Source: Alcanivoracaceae bacterium
GTDB taxonomy: Bacteria; Pseudomonadota; Gammaproteobacteria; Pseudomonadales; Alcanivoracaceae
Length of the DNA stretch: 64,000 nucleotides
Direction of reading: 5' to 3'
Assembly: GCA_029210325.1 (NCBI GenBank)
Contig: JARGPU010000003.1
Coordinates: 1-64,000 of the forward strand
The notes beneath the pieces were generated by a model. It made no database searches. It had not been told where the DNA came from and was given only the letters and a program-made list of their open reading frames with translations. Positions within the stretch are counted from its first letter, which is position 1, and each line of letters begins with the position of its first letter. Position numbers and translations under genes: made by a program. Below, piece after piece: positions 1 through 8,663 of this stretch.

Positions 1-566
1 CCGTTCTTGAAGCCCACCGGGCTGGACAGACCGGAGGACATTTCCCGGTGGGTCTGCGATTCAGTGGTGCGTGCACCGATTGCTGACCAGGTGATCAGGT
101 CCTGCATGTATTGCGGAGTGATCGGGTCAAGCGCTTCAGTGGCGGTGGGTAGACCCAGCTCCGCCATATCGAGCAGCAGGCGGCGGGCAATATGCAGGCC
201 GTCCTCGATTTTGAAGCTGTCGTTCATATAAGGGTCATTGATCAGGCCCTTCCAGCCCACGGTGGTACGGGGCTTTTCAAAATAGACCCGCAGCACCAGC
301 ACGATGGTGTCGCTGACTTCTTCTGCCAGCACCTTCAGCCGCTCGGCATACTCATGGGCAGCCTTGGTGTCGTGGATCGAGCAGGGGCCGATAACCAGAA
401 AGATGCGGTGGTCCTTGCGATCCAGAATATTACGCACCACGTCACGGCCTTTGGCGACGGTATCGCAGGCTTTATCAGTAAGTGGCAGCTTGGCCTTCAG
501 CTCACGCGGTGTGATCAGCGGGGTCTGGGCGGCGATGTTGAGATCTTCTACCTGAATTTGAGTCAT
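1..566 (-). CDS. 3-deoxy-7-phosphoheptulonate (DAHP) synthase, class I, 3' end cut off by window edge
   Basis: The reverse strand encodes about 188 residues of a class I DAHP synthase (AroF/AroG/AroH family), which condenses phosphoenolpyruvate and erythrose 4-phosphate in the first step of the shikimate pathway in the cytoplasm. Visible family signatures are VIGPCSIHD, VYFEKPRTTVGWKGLINDP and GARTTESQTHREMSSGLS, all in the expected order, so the reading frame is secure although the ORF track shows only antisense shadows here. The start is the ATG at 566, giving MTQIQVEDLN; the family is usually about 350 residues, so roughly the C-terminal half lies beyond base 1. Which feedback class it belongs to (Tyr, Phe or Trp) cannot be told from this part, although the TEALDP segment resembles AroF more than AroG. 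Confidence 0.95.
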   Translation of the reverse strand, partial: MTQIQVEDLNIAAQTPLITPRELKAKLPLTDKACDTVAKGRDVVRNILDRKDHRIFLVIGPCSIHDTKAAHEYAERLKVLAEEVSDTIVLVLRVYFEKPRTTVGWKGLINDPYMNDSFKIEDGLHIARRLLLDMAELGLPTATEALDPITPQYMQDLITWSAIGARTTESQTHREMSSGLSSPVGFKN

Positions 567-854
567 GGTCTCGGCTTTCGTGGCTTGCCTGAATGAGCTG
601 GGCAGTCTAGCGGAATCAAAAGGTTGAAGGAACATGGGGGAGGAGATGGGGGTGATAGTGGTTTTCTATGCCTGCATAAATAGAGTGAGCCAGGTAGTGA
701 TCCTCTCCGGCTACTGGCGTGGTCAGGGTCTCCCGGGACACGCACGAGTACGTCCATGTAGCTCATCTCCGCCATCCATGGCTCCGATGGTCCCGGCACC
801 CCCTGACAGATGCGCCGGCCGGGACGTTACTGCCCAACCGCCTTCTTAAGTCCT

Positions 855-1553
855 CTAAGTTAGCAGAATCTCCTCAACCAGCTTCGGCACTTCGATGGTC
901 GCCGGCCCAACCCGGTGTTCATGGAACGCATCGCTGATCATGCTGCCCTCAAGATTTACCTCAATGCAGCGCGCCCCGACCTGACGGGCCAGACGGACAA
1001 AGCCTGCAGCCGGGTAGACGTTTCCTGAAGTGCCGATGCTGATAAACAGCTGGCAGTCCGCCAAAGCGGACTCAATGCGCTCCATATGCAGGGGGATTTC
1101 TCCAAACCAGACCACATCCGGGCGCAAAACCCCTGCTGGTTGGCAGCAATCGCAAGGCTCGGCGGTGGCAACATCGCCAGTCCAGCGGCGCCGTTTATGA
1201 CTGCGAGTGCAGAACACGCTGAGCAGCTCGCCATGCATATGTAGCAGGTTTTTTGAGCCGGCCCGGTCATGCAGATCATCAATATTCTGTGTCACCAGGG
1301 TGACGCTGCCGGGGTGCTGCTGCTCCAACCGGGCAAGCGCAAGGTGGGCCGCATTGGGCTGGATATCAGGCTGCTGTAGCTGGCGTCGGCGCTCGTTGTA
1401 GAAGCGCTGAACCAGGGCCGGGTCGCGGGCGAACGCCTCCATTGTGGCCACATCCTCCAGCCGATGGTTCTCCCACAGACCGTCGGCGCCGCGGAAGGTG
1501 CGGATGCCCGACTCTGCGGAAATACCAGCGCCGGTCAGGATAACAATATTCAT
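855..1553 (-). CDS. cobB: NAD-dependent protein deacylase (sirtuin) CobB
   Basis: A 232-residue sirtuin that removes acetyl and probably succinyl groups from lysines, using NAD+. It has the NAD motif GAGISAESGIRTFRG at the N-terminus, TQNIDDLH, the catalytic HGE histidine, a zinc ligand set (one Cys after HGELLSVF, then PCDCC), and VVWFGE and GTSGNVYPAAGF. The segment FYNERRRQL carries the Tyr and Arg that bind acidic acyl groups in class III sirtuins such as E. coli CobB. The ORF track extends the frame upstream to 1799, but conservation starts at MNIVILTGAG, so I place the start at 1553. It stands alone, divergent from the small gene at 1604. Confidence 0.95.
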   Translation of the reverse strand: MNIVILTGAGISAESGIRTFRGADGLWENHRLEDVATMEAFARDPALVQRFYNERRRQLQQPDIQPNAAHLALARLEQQHPGSVTLVTQNIDDLHDRAGSKNLLHMHGELLSVFCTRSHKRRRWTGDVATAEPCDCCQPAGVLRPDVVWFGEIPLHMERIESALADCQLFISIGTSGNVYPAAGFVRLARQVGARCIEVNLEGSMISDAFHEHRVGPATIEVPKLVEEILLT

Positions 1554-1603
1554 AGCGATCCCCGATTTCTGTTTCTTCACATATAGCAGGCTATAATGCC
1601 GCC

Positions 1604-1975
1604 ATGAGTGACATGATCGTAGCCCAACAGGAAATTCTTGATGCAGACGGCCGTCAGGCCACGTTACTGCATTTTCACCGTGGTCAGGTGCTACGCATAC
1701 TGGCCGACTCCATCGCCCTGTACCGCGATCGCGCGTCAGTGGACGATCCCCTCGGTAATGGTGTGGTCGGCCATGAGCTGATACCCGCCTCGCTGACACT
1801 GCAGTTTGAGCCGGATAGCGGCTTTGTCCGTGAGCAGCGTGCCGGCTTCGTCGGTTTGCATGGTGGTGCGGTGCTATTTATCCGTCCGGATGGCATTGCG
1901 CTGTATGACAATGCCGGTAATGCTCTGCGAAACTGCGACGCCCACTGGTTGATTCCATTCGTTAAGGTCAACTGA
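1604..1975 (+). CDS. Conserved small protein of unknown function (123 aa)
   Basis: I do not recognise a family. The product is 123 residues, soluble, with no signal peptide or membrane span, and looks all-beta (alternating hydrophobics, for example ALYRDRASVDDP and GGAVLFIRPDGIALYD). It starts 50 bases from the divergent cobB start and ends 12 bases before the GNAT-nitrilase gene, so the two rightward genes are probably one transcript. Function unknown. Confidence 0.7.
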   Translation: MSDMIVAQQEILDADGRQATLLHFHRGQVLRILADSIALYRDRASVDDPLGNGVVGHELIPASLTLQFEPDSGFVREQRAGFVGLHGGAVLFIRPDGIALYDNAGNALRNCDAHWLIPFVKVN

Positions 1976-1987
1976 ACCGGAGACACA

Positions 1988-3514
1988 ATGGCTGAGGAAA
2001 GCACCAAACTTCGTCTGCGCACGCTGACGATGGACGACTATCCGCAATTGGCTCGTCTGATGAATCTGGTTTACCCGGATATCGGCGGTGCCTGGCCGCA
2101 GAAAACGCTGGCCGCGTTGACTGGTAAGTTCCCGGAAGGGCAGTTGGGTATTGAGGACCATGACGAGCTGGTGGCGGTGGCGCTGACCATCAAGGTGAGC
2201 TACGACCGCTTTTCCAACCCACATCGCTATGAAGATCTGATCACAGAGAACCAAATACATCTGCATGATCCGGATGGTGATGCGCTGTATGGTCTGGATG
2301 TTCTGGTGCACCCCGAGTATCGCGGCTATCGCTTGGGGCGTCGTCTGTACGAGGCGCGCAAGGACCTGTGCCGGGAAGAAAATCTGCGCGGTATTCTTGC
2401 CGGTGGACGTCTGCCGGGTTATGCCGCTCATGCTGACAAGATGTCGGTGATGGAATATATCGATCAGGTTGAGCGACAGAAATTGCATGACCCGATTTTG
2501 TCGTTCCAGCTGTCCAACGGCTTTGACGTCAAGCGTCTGCTTACCCGGTATTTGCCTGAGGATGCCAAGTCACGTGGCTATGCCACCTTGCTGGAATGGG
2601 ACAACATTCTCTACGAGCCACCAGCGACTAGTGATTATGTGAGTAAAAGTGTGGCCCGCATTGGTGTGGTGCAGCGGCGTATGCGAGCAGCTCGTTCGGT
2701 TGAGGACCTTCTTAGCCAAGTGGAGTTCTTTGTTGATGCGTTGTCTGATTACCGTGCTGACTTTTGTGTCCTGCCTGAGTTTTTCAGTGCTCCGTTGATG
2801 GGCCTTGATGCTGACCTTGGTTCGCTGGATGCGATTCGTTTTCTGTCAACCTTTACTCCGGAAATTGCCACTGCGCTGTCGGATATGGCAGTGAGCTACA
2901 ACATTAATATTATCGCTGGTTCCATGCCGTTGGTGGATGGTGGCGAGGTCTATAACGTGGCCTACCTGTGTCGTCGCGATGGCACTATGGAGGAGCAGCG
3001 CAAGATTCATATCACTCCGGGCGAACGTCGTGACTGGGGTATCGAGGGTGGTGATGCACTTAGCGTATTTGAAACCGATGCGGGTCGTGTCGGCATTCTG
3101 ATTTGCTACGATGTCGAATTCCCGGAGCTGTCGCGAATTCTTGCTGAAGAGGGCATGGAGATTCTGTTTGTGCCTTTCTGGACCGACACCAAGAATGGCT
3201 ATCTGCGGGTGCGGCACTGCGCTCAGGCGCGGGCCATTGAGAACGAGTGCTACGTGGCTATTGCCGGCTCCGTTGGTAACTTGCCGAGGGTAGATAATGT
3301 GGATATTCAATACGCCCAGTCGGCGGTATTTACCCCATCAGACTTTTACTTCCCGCATGACGGCATTATCAGTGAAGCGGTACCGAATACGGAGATGCTG
3401 GTGTTCGCGGATGTCGATCTGGAGAAATTGAAGTTGCTGCATAAGGAAGGCTCGGTCACCAACCTGAAGGACCGGCGCACGGACCTCTATACATTGACCC
3501 ATAAAAAACTGTGA
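1988..3514 (+). CDS. Bifunctional GNAT acetyltransferase / nitrilase-superfamily carbon-nitrogen hydrolase
   Basis: A 508-residue two-domain protein. Residues about 10-190 form a GNAT acyl-CoA N-acyltransferase domain (LDVLVHPEYRGYRLGRRLYEAR is the acetyl-CoA loop). Residues about 215-500 are a nitrilase/amidase domain with the full catalytic triad: Glu in VLPEFFSAP (near 261), Lys in EQRKIHITPGE (near 338) and Cys in GILICYDVEFPE (near 371). This fusion is a known but uncharacterised architecture in bacteria, annotated as bifunctional GNAT/carbon-nitrogen hydrolase. It probably acts on an amide or acylated amine in the cytoplasm; the substrate is not deducible. The start ATG is preceded by GGAGACACA. 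A strong terminator follows. Confidence 0.93.
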   Translation: MAEESTKLRLRTLTMDDYPQLARLMNLVYPDIGGAWPQKTLAALTGKFPEGQLGIEDHDELVAVALTIKVSYDRFSNPHRYEDLITENQIHLHDPDGDALYGLDVLVHPEYRGYRLGRRLYEARKDLCREENLRGILAGGRLPGYAAHADKMSVMEYIDQVERQKLHDPILSFQLSNGFDVKRLLTRYLPEDAKSRGYATLLEWDNILYEPPATSDYVSKSVARIGVVQRRMRAARSVEDLLSQVEFFVDALSDYRADFCVLPEFFSAPLMGLDADLGSLDAIRFLSTFTPEIATALSDMAVSYNINIIAGSMPLVDGGEVYNVAYLCRRDGTMEEQRKIHITPGERRDWGIEGGDALSVFETDAGRVGILICYDVEFPELSRILAEEGMEILFVPFWTDTKNGYLRVRHCAQARAIENECYVAIAGSVGNLPRVDNVDIQYAQSAVFTPSDFYFPHDGIISEAVPNTEMLVFADVDLEKLKLLHKEGSVTNLKDRRTDLYTLTHKKL

Positions 3515-3529
3515 CTTCTTCTCGTCCAT

Positions 3530-3563
3530 AAAAAAACGCCGGCATCAAGCCGGCGTTTTTTTA
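3530..3563. terminator. Bidirectional rho-independent terminator
   Basis: An 8-bp GC-rich stem (ACGCCGGC/GCCGGCGT) with a five-base loop is flanked by a run of A on the left and T on the right. It lies between the convergent GNAT-nitrilase and ETF-QO genes and can serve both. Confidence 0.9.
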
Positions 3564-3578
3564 TATCCCAACAATTAA

Positions 3579-5231
3579 TTACATGTTTGGATAATTAGGC
3601 CCGCCGGTGCCTTCAGGCACCACCCAGTTGATGTTCTGGGATGGGTCCTTGATGTCACAGGTCTTGCAGTGCACACAGTTCTGGGCATTGATCTGGAAGC
3701 GTTTGGAGCCGTCCGGATTGTCCAGTACTTCGTACACACCGGCAGGGCAGTAACGCTGCGCCGGCTCGTCCCACTTCGGCAGGTTGACCTGAATCGGCAC
3801 CGCCGGGTCCTTCAGTGTCAGGTGGCAGGGTTGATCTTCTTCGTGGTTGGTACTGGACAGGAATACAGAGTCCAGCTTGTTGAAGGTGATCTTGCCATCC
3901 GGCTTCGGGTAATCAATTTTCTTGCACTCGGCCGCCGGCTTCATGGTGGCATAGTCGGGGGTCGGGTCGTTCAGAGTGAACGGCATCTTGCCGCCGAGGA
4001 AGTTCAAATCCAGAACAGCCAGACCCGAGCCGATAAAGTTACCGAACTTGTGCTGGTAAGGACCGAAGTTGCGCTGGGTGTACAGCTCTTCATAAACCCA
4101 GCTCTTCTCGAACACTTCTTTGTACTCGGCCAGCTCGTCGTTGCCACGACCCGCTTTCAGCGCTGCGGCAATCACTTCGGCGGCCATCATGCCGGACTTC
4201 ATGGCGGTGTGGGTGCCCTTGATCTTGGCGAAGTTCAGGGTGCCGGCGTTGCAGCCGACCAGCATGCCGCCCGGGAAGGTCATTTTCGGCAGGGACTGCA
4301 GGCCGCCCTTGGCAATGGCGCGGGCGCCGTAGCTCAGGCGCTTGCCGCCTTCCAGGTACTTGCGCACCTCCGGGTGGTTTTTCCAGCGCTGCATTTCATC
4401 AAATGGCGATACATGCGGGTTGGAGTAGCACAAATCCGTGATCAGGCCGAGGGTAACCTGATTGTTATCAAGGTGATAAAGGAATGCGCCGCCGAGGGAG
4501 CCGGATTCGGTCAGTGGCCAGCCGGCACTGTGCATTACCAGACCTTCACGGTGCTTAGCCGGGTCGATTTCCCACAGCTCCTTGATGCCGATGCCATAGT
4601 GTTGCGGGTCGACACCGTCGCGCAGGTCGTACTTTTCCATCAGTTGCTTGCCCAAATGGCCGCGGCAGCCTTCCGAGAAGATGGTGTACTTGGCATGCAG
4701 CTCCATGCCCGGGGTGTAGCTGTCCTTTTTCTCGCCGTCATGGCCGATGCCGAAGTCACCGGTGGCGATGCCTTTTACCGAGCCATCTTCATTGAACAGC
4801 ACTTCACTGGCAGCAAAGCCCGGGAAGATCTCAATGCCGAGGCCTTCGGCCTGCTGGGCCAGCCAGCGGCACAGGTTGCCCAGTGAAATAATATAGTTGC
4901 CTTCATTGTGCATGGTCTTCGGCACGAACAGGCCCGGAACCTTGATGGCCTTTTCGCCATTGGTCATATAGAAGATTTCGTCTTCTTTTACCGCCACGTT
5001 GACCGGGGCATCCAGTTCTTTCCAGTTGGGGAACAGCTCGTTCAGGGCACGCGGCTCAAGAACTGCACCGGAAAGGATATGGGCGCCGACTTCGGAGCCT
5101 TTCTCGACTACCACGATGCTGATCTCCTGACCGCTTTCCTGAGCGATCTGGCCCAGGCGGCAGGCGGTGGCAAGCCCGGACGGGCCGGCACCGACGATGA
5201 CTACATCGACTTCCATCGCTTCGCGTTCCAT
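3579..5231 (-). CDS. Electron transfer flavoprotein-ubiquinone oxidoreductase (ETF-QO)
   Basis: A 550-residue membrane-associated FAD/[4Fe-4S] enzyme that passes electrons from reduced ETF to ubiquinone, linking acyl-CoA dehydrogenases of beta-oxidation to respiration. The N-terminus has the FAD motif VVIVGAGPSGLATACRL, and the C-terminus the cluster ligands CPAGVYE and CVHCKTCDIKDP followed by the family ending WVVPEGTGGPNYPNM. The ORF track runs up to 5378, but I take ATG 5231 because AAGGAG sits just upstream and the resulting length matches the family. It is divergent from etfBA across a 384-base region holding a PsrA-type box and a promoter. Confidence 0.97.
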   Translation of the reverse strand: MEREAMEVDVVIVGAGPSGLATACRLGQIAQESGQEISIVVVEKGSEVGAHILSGAVLEPRALNELFPNWKELDAPVNVAVKEDEIFYMTNGEKAIKVPGLFVPKTMHNEGNYIISLGNLCRWLAQQAEGLGIEIFPGFAASEVLFNEDGSVKGIATGDFGIGHDGEKKDSYTPGMELHAKYTIFSEGCRGHLGKQLMEKYDLRDGVDPQHYGIGIKELWEIDPAKHREGLVMHSAGWPLTESGSLGGAFLYHLDNNQVTLGLITDLCYSNPHVSPFDEMQRWKNHPEVRKYLEGGKRLSYGARAIAKGGLQSLPKMTFPGGMLVGCNAGTLNFAKIKGTHTAMKSGMMAAEVIAAALKAGRGNDELAEYKEVFEKSWVYEELYTQRNFGPYQHKFGNFIGSGLAVLDLNFLGGKMPFTLNDPTPDYATMKPAAECKKIDYPKPDGKITFNKLDSVFLSSTNHEEDQPCHLTLKDPAVPIQVNLPKWDEPAQRYCPAGVYEVLDNPDGSKRFQINAQNCVHCKTCDIKDPSQNINWVVPEGTGGPNYPNM

Positions 5232-5380
5232 AGCTTGCTCCTTGTTCAGTTGCGGGCGCATGACGGGCGCCGGAGTTGGAAAGGCGCGCAGTATAGCCAC
5301 GAGGCAGGGCAGTGGCCACTTTGCGTGACGTATTGTCGGGCGGCTTTGCGGCCAATCCAGTAAGCAGGGTGTCACCAATT

Positions 5381-5394
5381 CAAACGACTGTTTG
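5381..5394. promoter_or_regulatory. PsrA-type operator (CAAAC-N4-GTTTG) in the etf divergent region
   Basis: CAAACGACTGTTTG is a perfect palindrome matching the published Pseudomonas PsrA consensus (G/C)AAAC-N2-4-GTTT(G/C). PsrA is a TetR-family sensor of long-chain acyl signals, and in P. aeruginosa it controls the etf genes. Here the box lies two bases downstream of the predicted -10 of the ETF-QO promoter, a position that fits repression. The rest of the 384-base region (5232-5615) shows no gene. Confidence 0.75.
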
Positions 5395-5395
5395 G

Positions 5396-5425
5396 ATTAT
5401 CCCCGTCGAACTAATTGATTTTCAA
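5396..5425 (-). promoter_or_regulatory. Predicted sigma70 promoter for ETF-QO
   Basis: On the minus strand TTGAAA and GATAAT are separated by 18 bases, with the -10 immediately followed by the PsrA-type palindrome. The position, about 165 bases upstream of the ETF-QO start, leaves a long untranslated leader. Confidence 0.5.
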
Positions 5426-5615
5426 GGGAAACGGCTGACTGAAGCGTCACTCATGTGTTGGGGGTGTGAATTCTATTTGCAGCAAAATCATACGCTTGGC
5501 GCTTTTCGGCCTATTGACCTTGGCGGGGTCTGCGGTCACCATACCGCGTCTTTCGTGGGGGGTGCCCTGCCATCTCCTGTCCCAACCATTCCAACGGAAC
5601 AAACCCGAGGCTTCT

Positions 5616-6365
5616 ATGAAGGTTCTTGTACCGATCAAGCGCGTCGTTGATTACAACGTCAAAGTGCGCGTTAAGGCTGATAACAGCGGCGTCGAGCTCG
5701 CCAACGTGAAAATGGCCATGAACCCGTTCTGCGAAATCGCCGTCGAAGAGGCTGTACGCCTCAAAGAGAAAGGCGTGGTAACTGAAATCGTTGCTGTGAC
5801 CATCGGCTCGAAAGCCGCTCAGGAACAGCTGCGTACCGCCATGGCTTTGGGTGCAGACCGCTCCATTCTGATCGAAACCGAAGAAGACGCCCAGCCGCTG
5901 GCTATTGCCAAGGCGCTGAAGGCCATTGTCGAGAAAGAGCAGCCGCAGCTGGTTATCCTCGGTAAGCAGGCCATCGATGGCGACAACAGCCAAACTGGCC
6001 AGATGCTGGCCGCACTGACCGGTATGGGTCAGGGCACCTTCGCTTCAGAAGTGGTTGTTGACGGTGACAAGGTCAAGGTTACCCGTGAAGTAGACGGCGG
6101 TTTCCAGACCGTTGAGCTCAAGCTGCCGGCGGTAATCACCACCGACCTGCGCCTCAATGAGCCGCGCTATGCTTCCTTGCCGAATATCATGAAGGCCAAG
6201 AAGAAGCCGCTGGATACCGTTAGCGCTGCTGATCTGGGCGTTGATTTCACTCCGCGTACCAAGACGCTGAAAGTAGAAGCACCGGCAGCTCGTTCTGCTG
6301 GTATCAAGGTGGCTTCCGTCGAGGAGCTGGTAAGCAAACTCAAAAACGAAGCGAAGGTGATCTGA
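5616..6365 (+). CDS. etfB: Electron transfer flavoprotein beta subunit
   Basis: A 249-residue ETF beta subunit, the AMP-binding partner in the ETF heterodimer that collects electrons from acyl-CoA dehydrogenases. The protein opens with the classic [20 protein letters not shown] and includes the [24 protein letters not shown] segment and [20 protein letters not shown]. The ORF track starts earlier (5466), but family length and N-terminal conservation place the start at 5616. EtfA follows after one base, so the two are translationally linked. Confidence 0.97.
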   Translation: MKVLVPIKRVVDYNVKVRVKADNSGVELANVKMAMNPFCEIAVEEAVRLKEKGVVTEIVAVTIGSKAAQEQLRTAMALGADRSILIETEEDAQPLAIAKALKAIVEKEQPQLVILGKQAIDGDNSQTGQMLAALTGMGQGTFASEVVVDGDKVKVTREVDGGFQTVELKLPAVITTDLRLNEPRYASLPNIMKAKKKPLDTVSAADLGVDFTPRTKTLKVEAPAARSAGIKVASVEELVSKLKNEAKVI

Positions 6366-6366
6366 C

Positions 6367-7296
6367 ATGGGCATCCTCGTCTACGCAGAACATGACAACA
6401 GCACCATCAAGGGCGCAACTCTGAACGTGGTTACTGCCGCGGCACAAATCGGTGGCGACATCACCGTTCTGGTTGCTGGCAAGGGTTGCGGCGCCGCCGC
6501 TGAAGCTGCAGCGAAAATCGCCGGCGTCAGCAAAGTGCTGGTTGCTGATAATGACGCTTACGGCCATCAGTTGGCTGAAAACGTTGCTGATCTGATTGCC
6601 GAACTGGGTAAGGACTACAGCCATATCCTGATCCCGGCCACCACCACCGGTAAAAACTTTGCTCCGCGCGTTGCCGCGTTGCTGGATGCCGAGCAGATCT
6701 CCGAGATCATCACGGTGGAATCTGCCGATACCTTCAAGCGTCCGATCTATGCTGGTAACGCCATTGCTACCGTGCAGAGCAGCGACAGCGTGAAAGTGAT
6801 TACTGTGCGTGCTACCGGCTTTGACGCCGCAGCTGCAGAAGGCGGTTCCGCCTCTGTGGAAGCCGTTGATGTTGCCAAAGACGCTGGCGTATCCAGCTTC
6901 GTCAGCGAAGAGCTGGCCAAGTCTGACCGTCCGGAGCTGACCGCTGCCAAGATCGTTATCTCTGGCGGCCGCGGCATGCAGAACGGTGACAACTTTGAAA
7001 TGCTGTACAAAGTTGCTGACAAGCTGGGTGCCGCTGTTGGCGCATCCCGCGCTGCGGTCGATGCCGGTTTTGTACCGAACGACATGCAGGTTGGTCAGAC
7101 TGGTAAGATCGTTGCACCACAGCTGTACATCGCTGTTGGTATCTCCGGTGCGATCCAGCATTTGGCCGGTATGAAAGACTCGAAAGTGATCGTCGCCATC
7201 AACAAGGACGAAGAAGCACCGATTTTCCAGGTGTCTGATTACGGCCTGGTGGCAGATCTGTTCGAAGCAGTACCGGAGCTGGAAAAGCAGATCTGA
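6367..7296 (+). CDS. etfA: Electron transfer flavoprotein alpha subunit
   Basis: A 309-residue ETF alpha subunit that binds FAD. The C-terminal FAD domain shows [65 protein letters not shown] and the closing [27 protein letters not shown], all standard. It is one base behind etfB and followed by a strong terminator, so etfBA is a two-gene operon. With ETF-QO on the other side of the divergent promoter the whole electron path from acyl-CoA dehydrogenase to quinone is clustered. Confidence 0.97.
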   Translation: MGILVYAEHDNSTIKGATLNVVTAAAQIGGDITVLVAGKGCGAAAEAAAKIAGVSKVLVADNDAYGHQLAENVADLIAELGKDYSHILIPATTTGKNFAPRVAALLDAEQISEIITVESADTFKRPIYAGNAIATVQSSDSVKVITVRATGFDAAAAEGGSASVEAVDVAKDAGVSSFVSEELAKSDRPELTAAKIVISGGRGMQNGDNFEMLYKVADKLGAAVGASRAAVDAGFVPNDMQVGQTGKIVAPQLYIAVGISGAIQHLAGMKDSKVIVAINKDEEAPIFQVSDYGLVADLFEAVPELEKQI

Positions 7297-7315
7297 TCTG
7301 TTTTTCTTGCCCAAC

Positions 7316-7345
7316 AAAAAGCCCGGCCTTTGTGCCGGGCTTTTT
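7316..7345 (+). terminator. Rho-independent terminator of etfBA
   Basis: AAAAAGCCCGGC and GCCGGGCTTTTT form a 12-bp perfect stem with a six-base loop and T run, 20 bases after the etfA stop. Confidence 0.92.
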
Positions 7346-7402
7346 GTTTTCTATGCTTTACCCCTGACTCTGCCTGGCTCGGTGCTTCCGTTAGGCGTGA
7401 AC

Positions 7403-7460
7403 GCCACCATCATCCGGAGGGTGACTCAGCGTAGCGGTCACCCCGGAGGATGATGGCGGC
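7403..7460. repeat. Long imperfect inverted repeat in the etfA - sugar dehydrogenase gap
   Basis: GCCACCATCATCC..GGAGGGTGAC on the left pairs with GTCACCC..GGATGATGGCGGC on the right, about 22 bp per arm with two small irregularities and an 11-base loop. No T run follows on either strand, so it is not a classic terminator. It may be a REP-like intergenic hairpin or an mRNA 3'-end stabiliser for the sugar dehydrogenase transcript that ends at 7497. I saw no second copy in the window. Confidence 0.6.
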
Positions 7461-7496
7461 GGTTGCGCCCGGGCACGGTGGTGAAGTTGAGAGAGG

Positions 7497-8633
7497 TTAA
7501 GGTTTCACGGCAGAATCAGTTCCTGCGGGCGTGAGTCGCATCAAGGCACCATTTGGCGCATCAGTGAGCAGGTAAATAAAGCCATCCGGCCCAACCCGTA
7601 CATCCCGAAACCGCGCCACACCATCAAGCAGCTTTTCTTCCTCAATTTCAGTCAATCCATCAAACCGCACCCGTGCCACATGCTGGCCGGCCAGCGCACC
7701 GACAAATATATCGCCGCGCCACTGCGGAAATGCATCACCCTGATAAAACGCCATGCCCGAAGGGGCAATCGATGGAGTCCATTGCTTTAACGGCATCTCG
7801 ATGCCTGCCATCTCGGTAACGCCAATCTTCGGGCCATAATATTCACGGCCAAACGTCACCAAAGGCCAGCCGTAGTTTCTCCCCGGTAAAACCCGATTGA
7901 TTTCATCACCACCACGCGGACCATGTTCATGCAGCCAGATCTGCTTACCATCCGGGTGCAGCGCCATACCCTGCGGATTGCGGTGGCCATGGCTCCAGAT
8001 TGCATTGTCAAAATCGGCATTATCGACAAACGGGTTGTCCTGCGGAATACGACCATCATCATGCAAACGCAAAATGCTGCCAGCATGATCCTTGCCATTT
8101 TGGGCACGATCTCGCTCACCGCGATCCCCTATGCTCAGATATAAATAGCCCTGCTGATCAAACACCATCCGCCCGGCATAGTGCTGACCCTTGTCGCCGC
8201 AAGCACGGCTGGCGATAACCTGTTTGAAATTATGCAGCGCGCCGTCACGGTATTCTCCACGGCCAACCGCGGTGGTGTTGCCGCCCTCCGGGCAGGGCAG
8301 GGCATAGCTTAAATACACCAGACGATTCTGCACAAATGCCGGATGGAGAAGAATATCGAGCATGCCGCCCTGACCATGGACGGCGACCTTTGGCGCTCCT
8401 GAAACAGGGTTCTCGTCTAGCTGGTCATTGACGATGCGGCGCAGCCGTCCCGGTCTTTCCGTTACCAGTATTTCACCATCTGGAAGGAAGGCGAGCGACC
8501 AGGGGTGCTCAAGGCCAGATACCAGCGTTTCGCTGTTGAACTTGAGTGACGTCACCGTCGTGTTGGTGTCGGCGTTGCCGCATGCACTTAAAAGCAGCAT
8601 GGCGGCAGCGAGGAAAATGGATCGAATGGTCAT
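7497..8633 (-). CDS. PQQ-dependent aldose sugar dehydrogenase (soluble GDH/YliI type), lipoprotein
   Basis: A 378-residue six-bladed beta-propeller of the GSDH/YliI family, which oxidises aldoses using PQQ and calcium in the periplasm. The N-terminus has a lipoprotein signal ending in LLSACG. Family motifs include GLEHPWSLAFLPDGEILVTERPGRL, SIGDRGERDRAQ, IWSHGHRNPQGMALHPDG, LWLHEHGPRGGDEIN-type HEHGPRGGDE, GRNYGWP and APSGMAFYQGD. The start at 8633 directly gives the signal peptide. A PQQ biosynthesis cluster is not visible here, so the cofactor must come from elsewhere in the genome or from outside. Confidence 0.92.
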   Translation of the reverse strand: MTIRSIFLAAAMLLLSACGNADTNTTVTSLKFNSETLVSGLEHPWSLAFLPDGEILVTERPGRLRRIVNDQLDENPVSGAPKVAVHGQGGMLDILLHPAFVQNRLVYLSYALPCPEGGNTTAVGRGEYRDGALHNFKQVIASRACGDKGQHYAGRMVFDQQGYLYLSIGDRGERDRAQNGKDHAGSILRLHDDGRIPQDNPFVDNADFDNAIWSHGHRNPQGMALHPDGKQIWLHEHGPRGGDEINRVLPGRNYGWPLVTFGREYYGPKIGVTEMAGIEMPLKQWTPSIAPSGMAFYQGDAFPQWRGDIFVGALAGQHVARVRFDGLTEIEEEKLLDGVARFRDVRVGPDGFIYLLTDAPNGALMRLTPAGTDSAVKP

Positions 8634-8663
8634 ATGGGCCCCTCGGTTAAGCTTTCCTCTGGT

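Noticed and set aside
192-596. 134-residue plus-strand ORF at the left edge
   Set aside because: Antisense to DAHP synthase, whose motifs are unmistakable on the minus strand.
1874-2488. 204-residue minus-strand ORF
   Set aside because: Shadow of the small gene at 1604 and the GNAT-nitrilase gene; no motif and unlikely composition.
3669-4886. 405-residue plus-strand ORF
   Set aside because: It is antisense to the strongly conserved ETF-QO frame and has no recognisable features or ribosome-binding site.
6340-7317. 325-residue minus-strand ORF opposite etfA
   Set aside because: Codon-mirror shadow of etfA with no homology signals.
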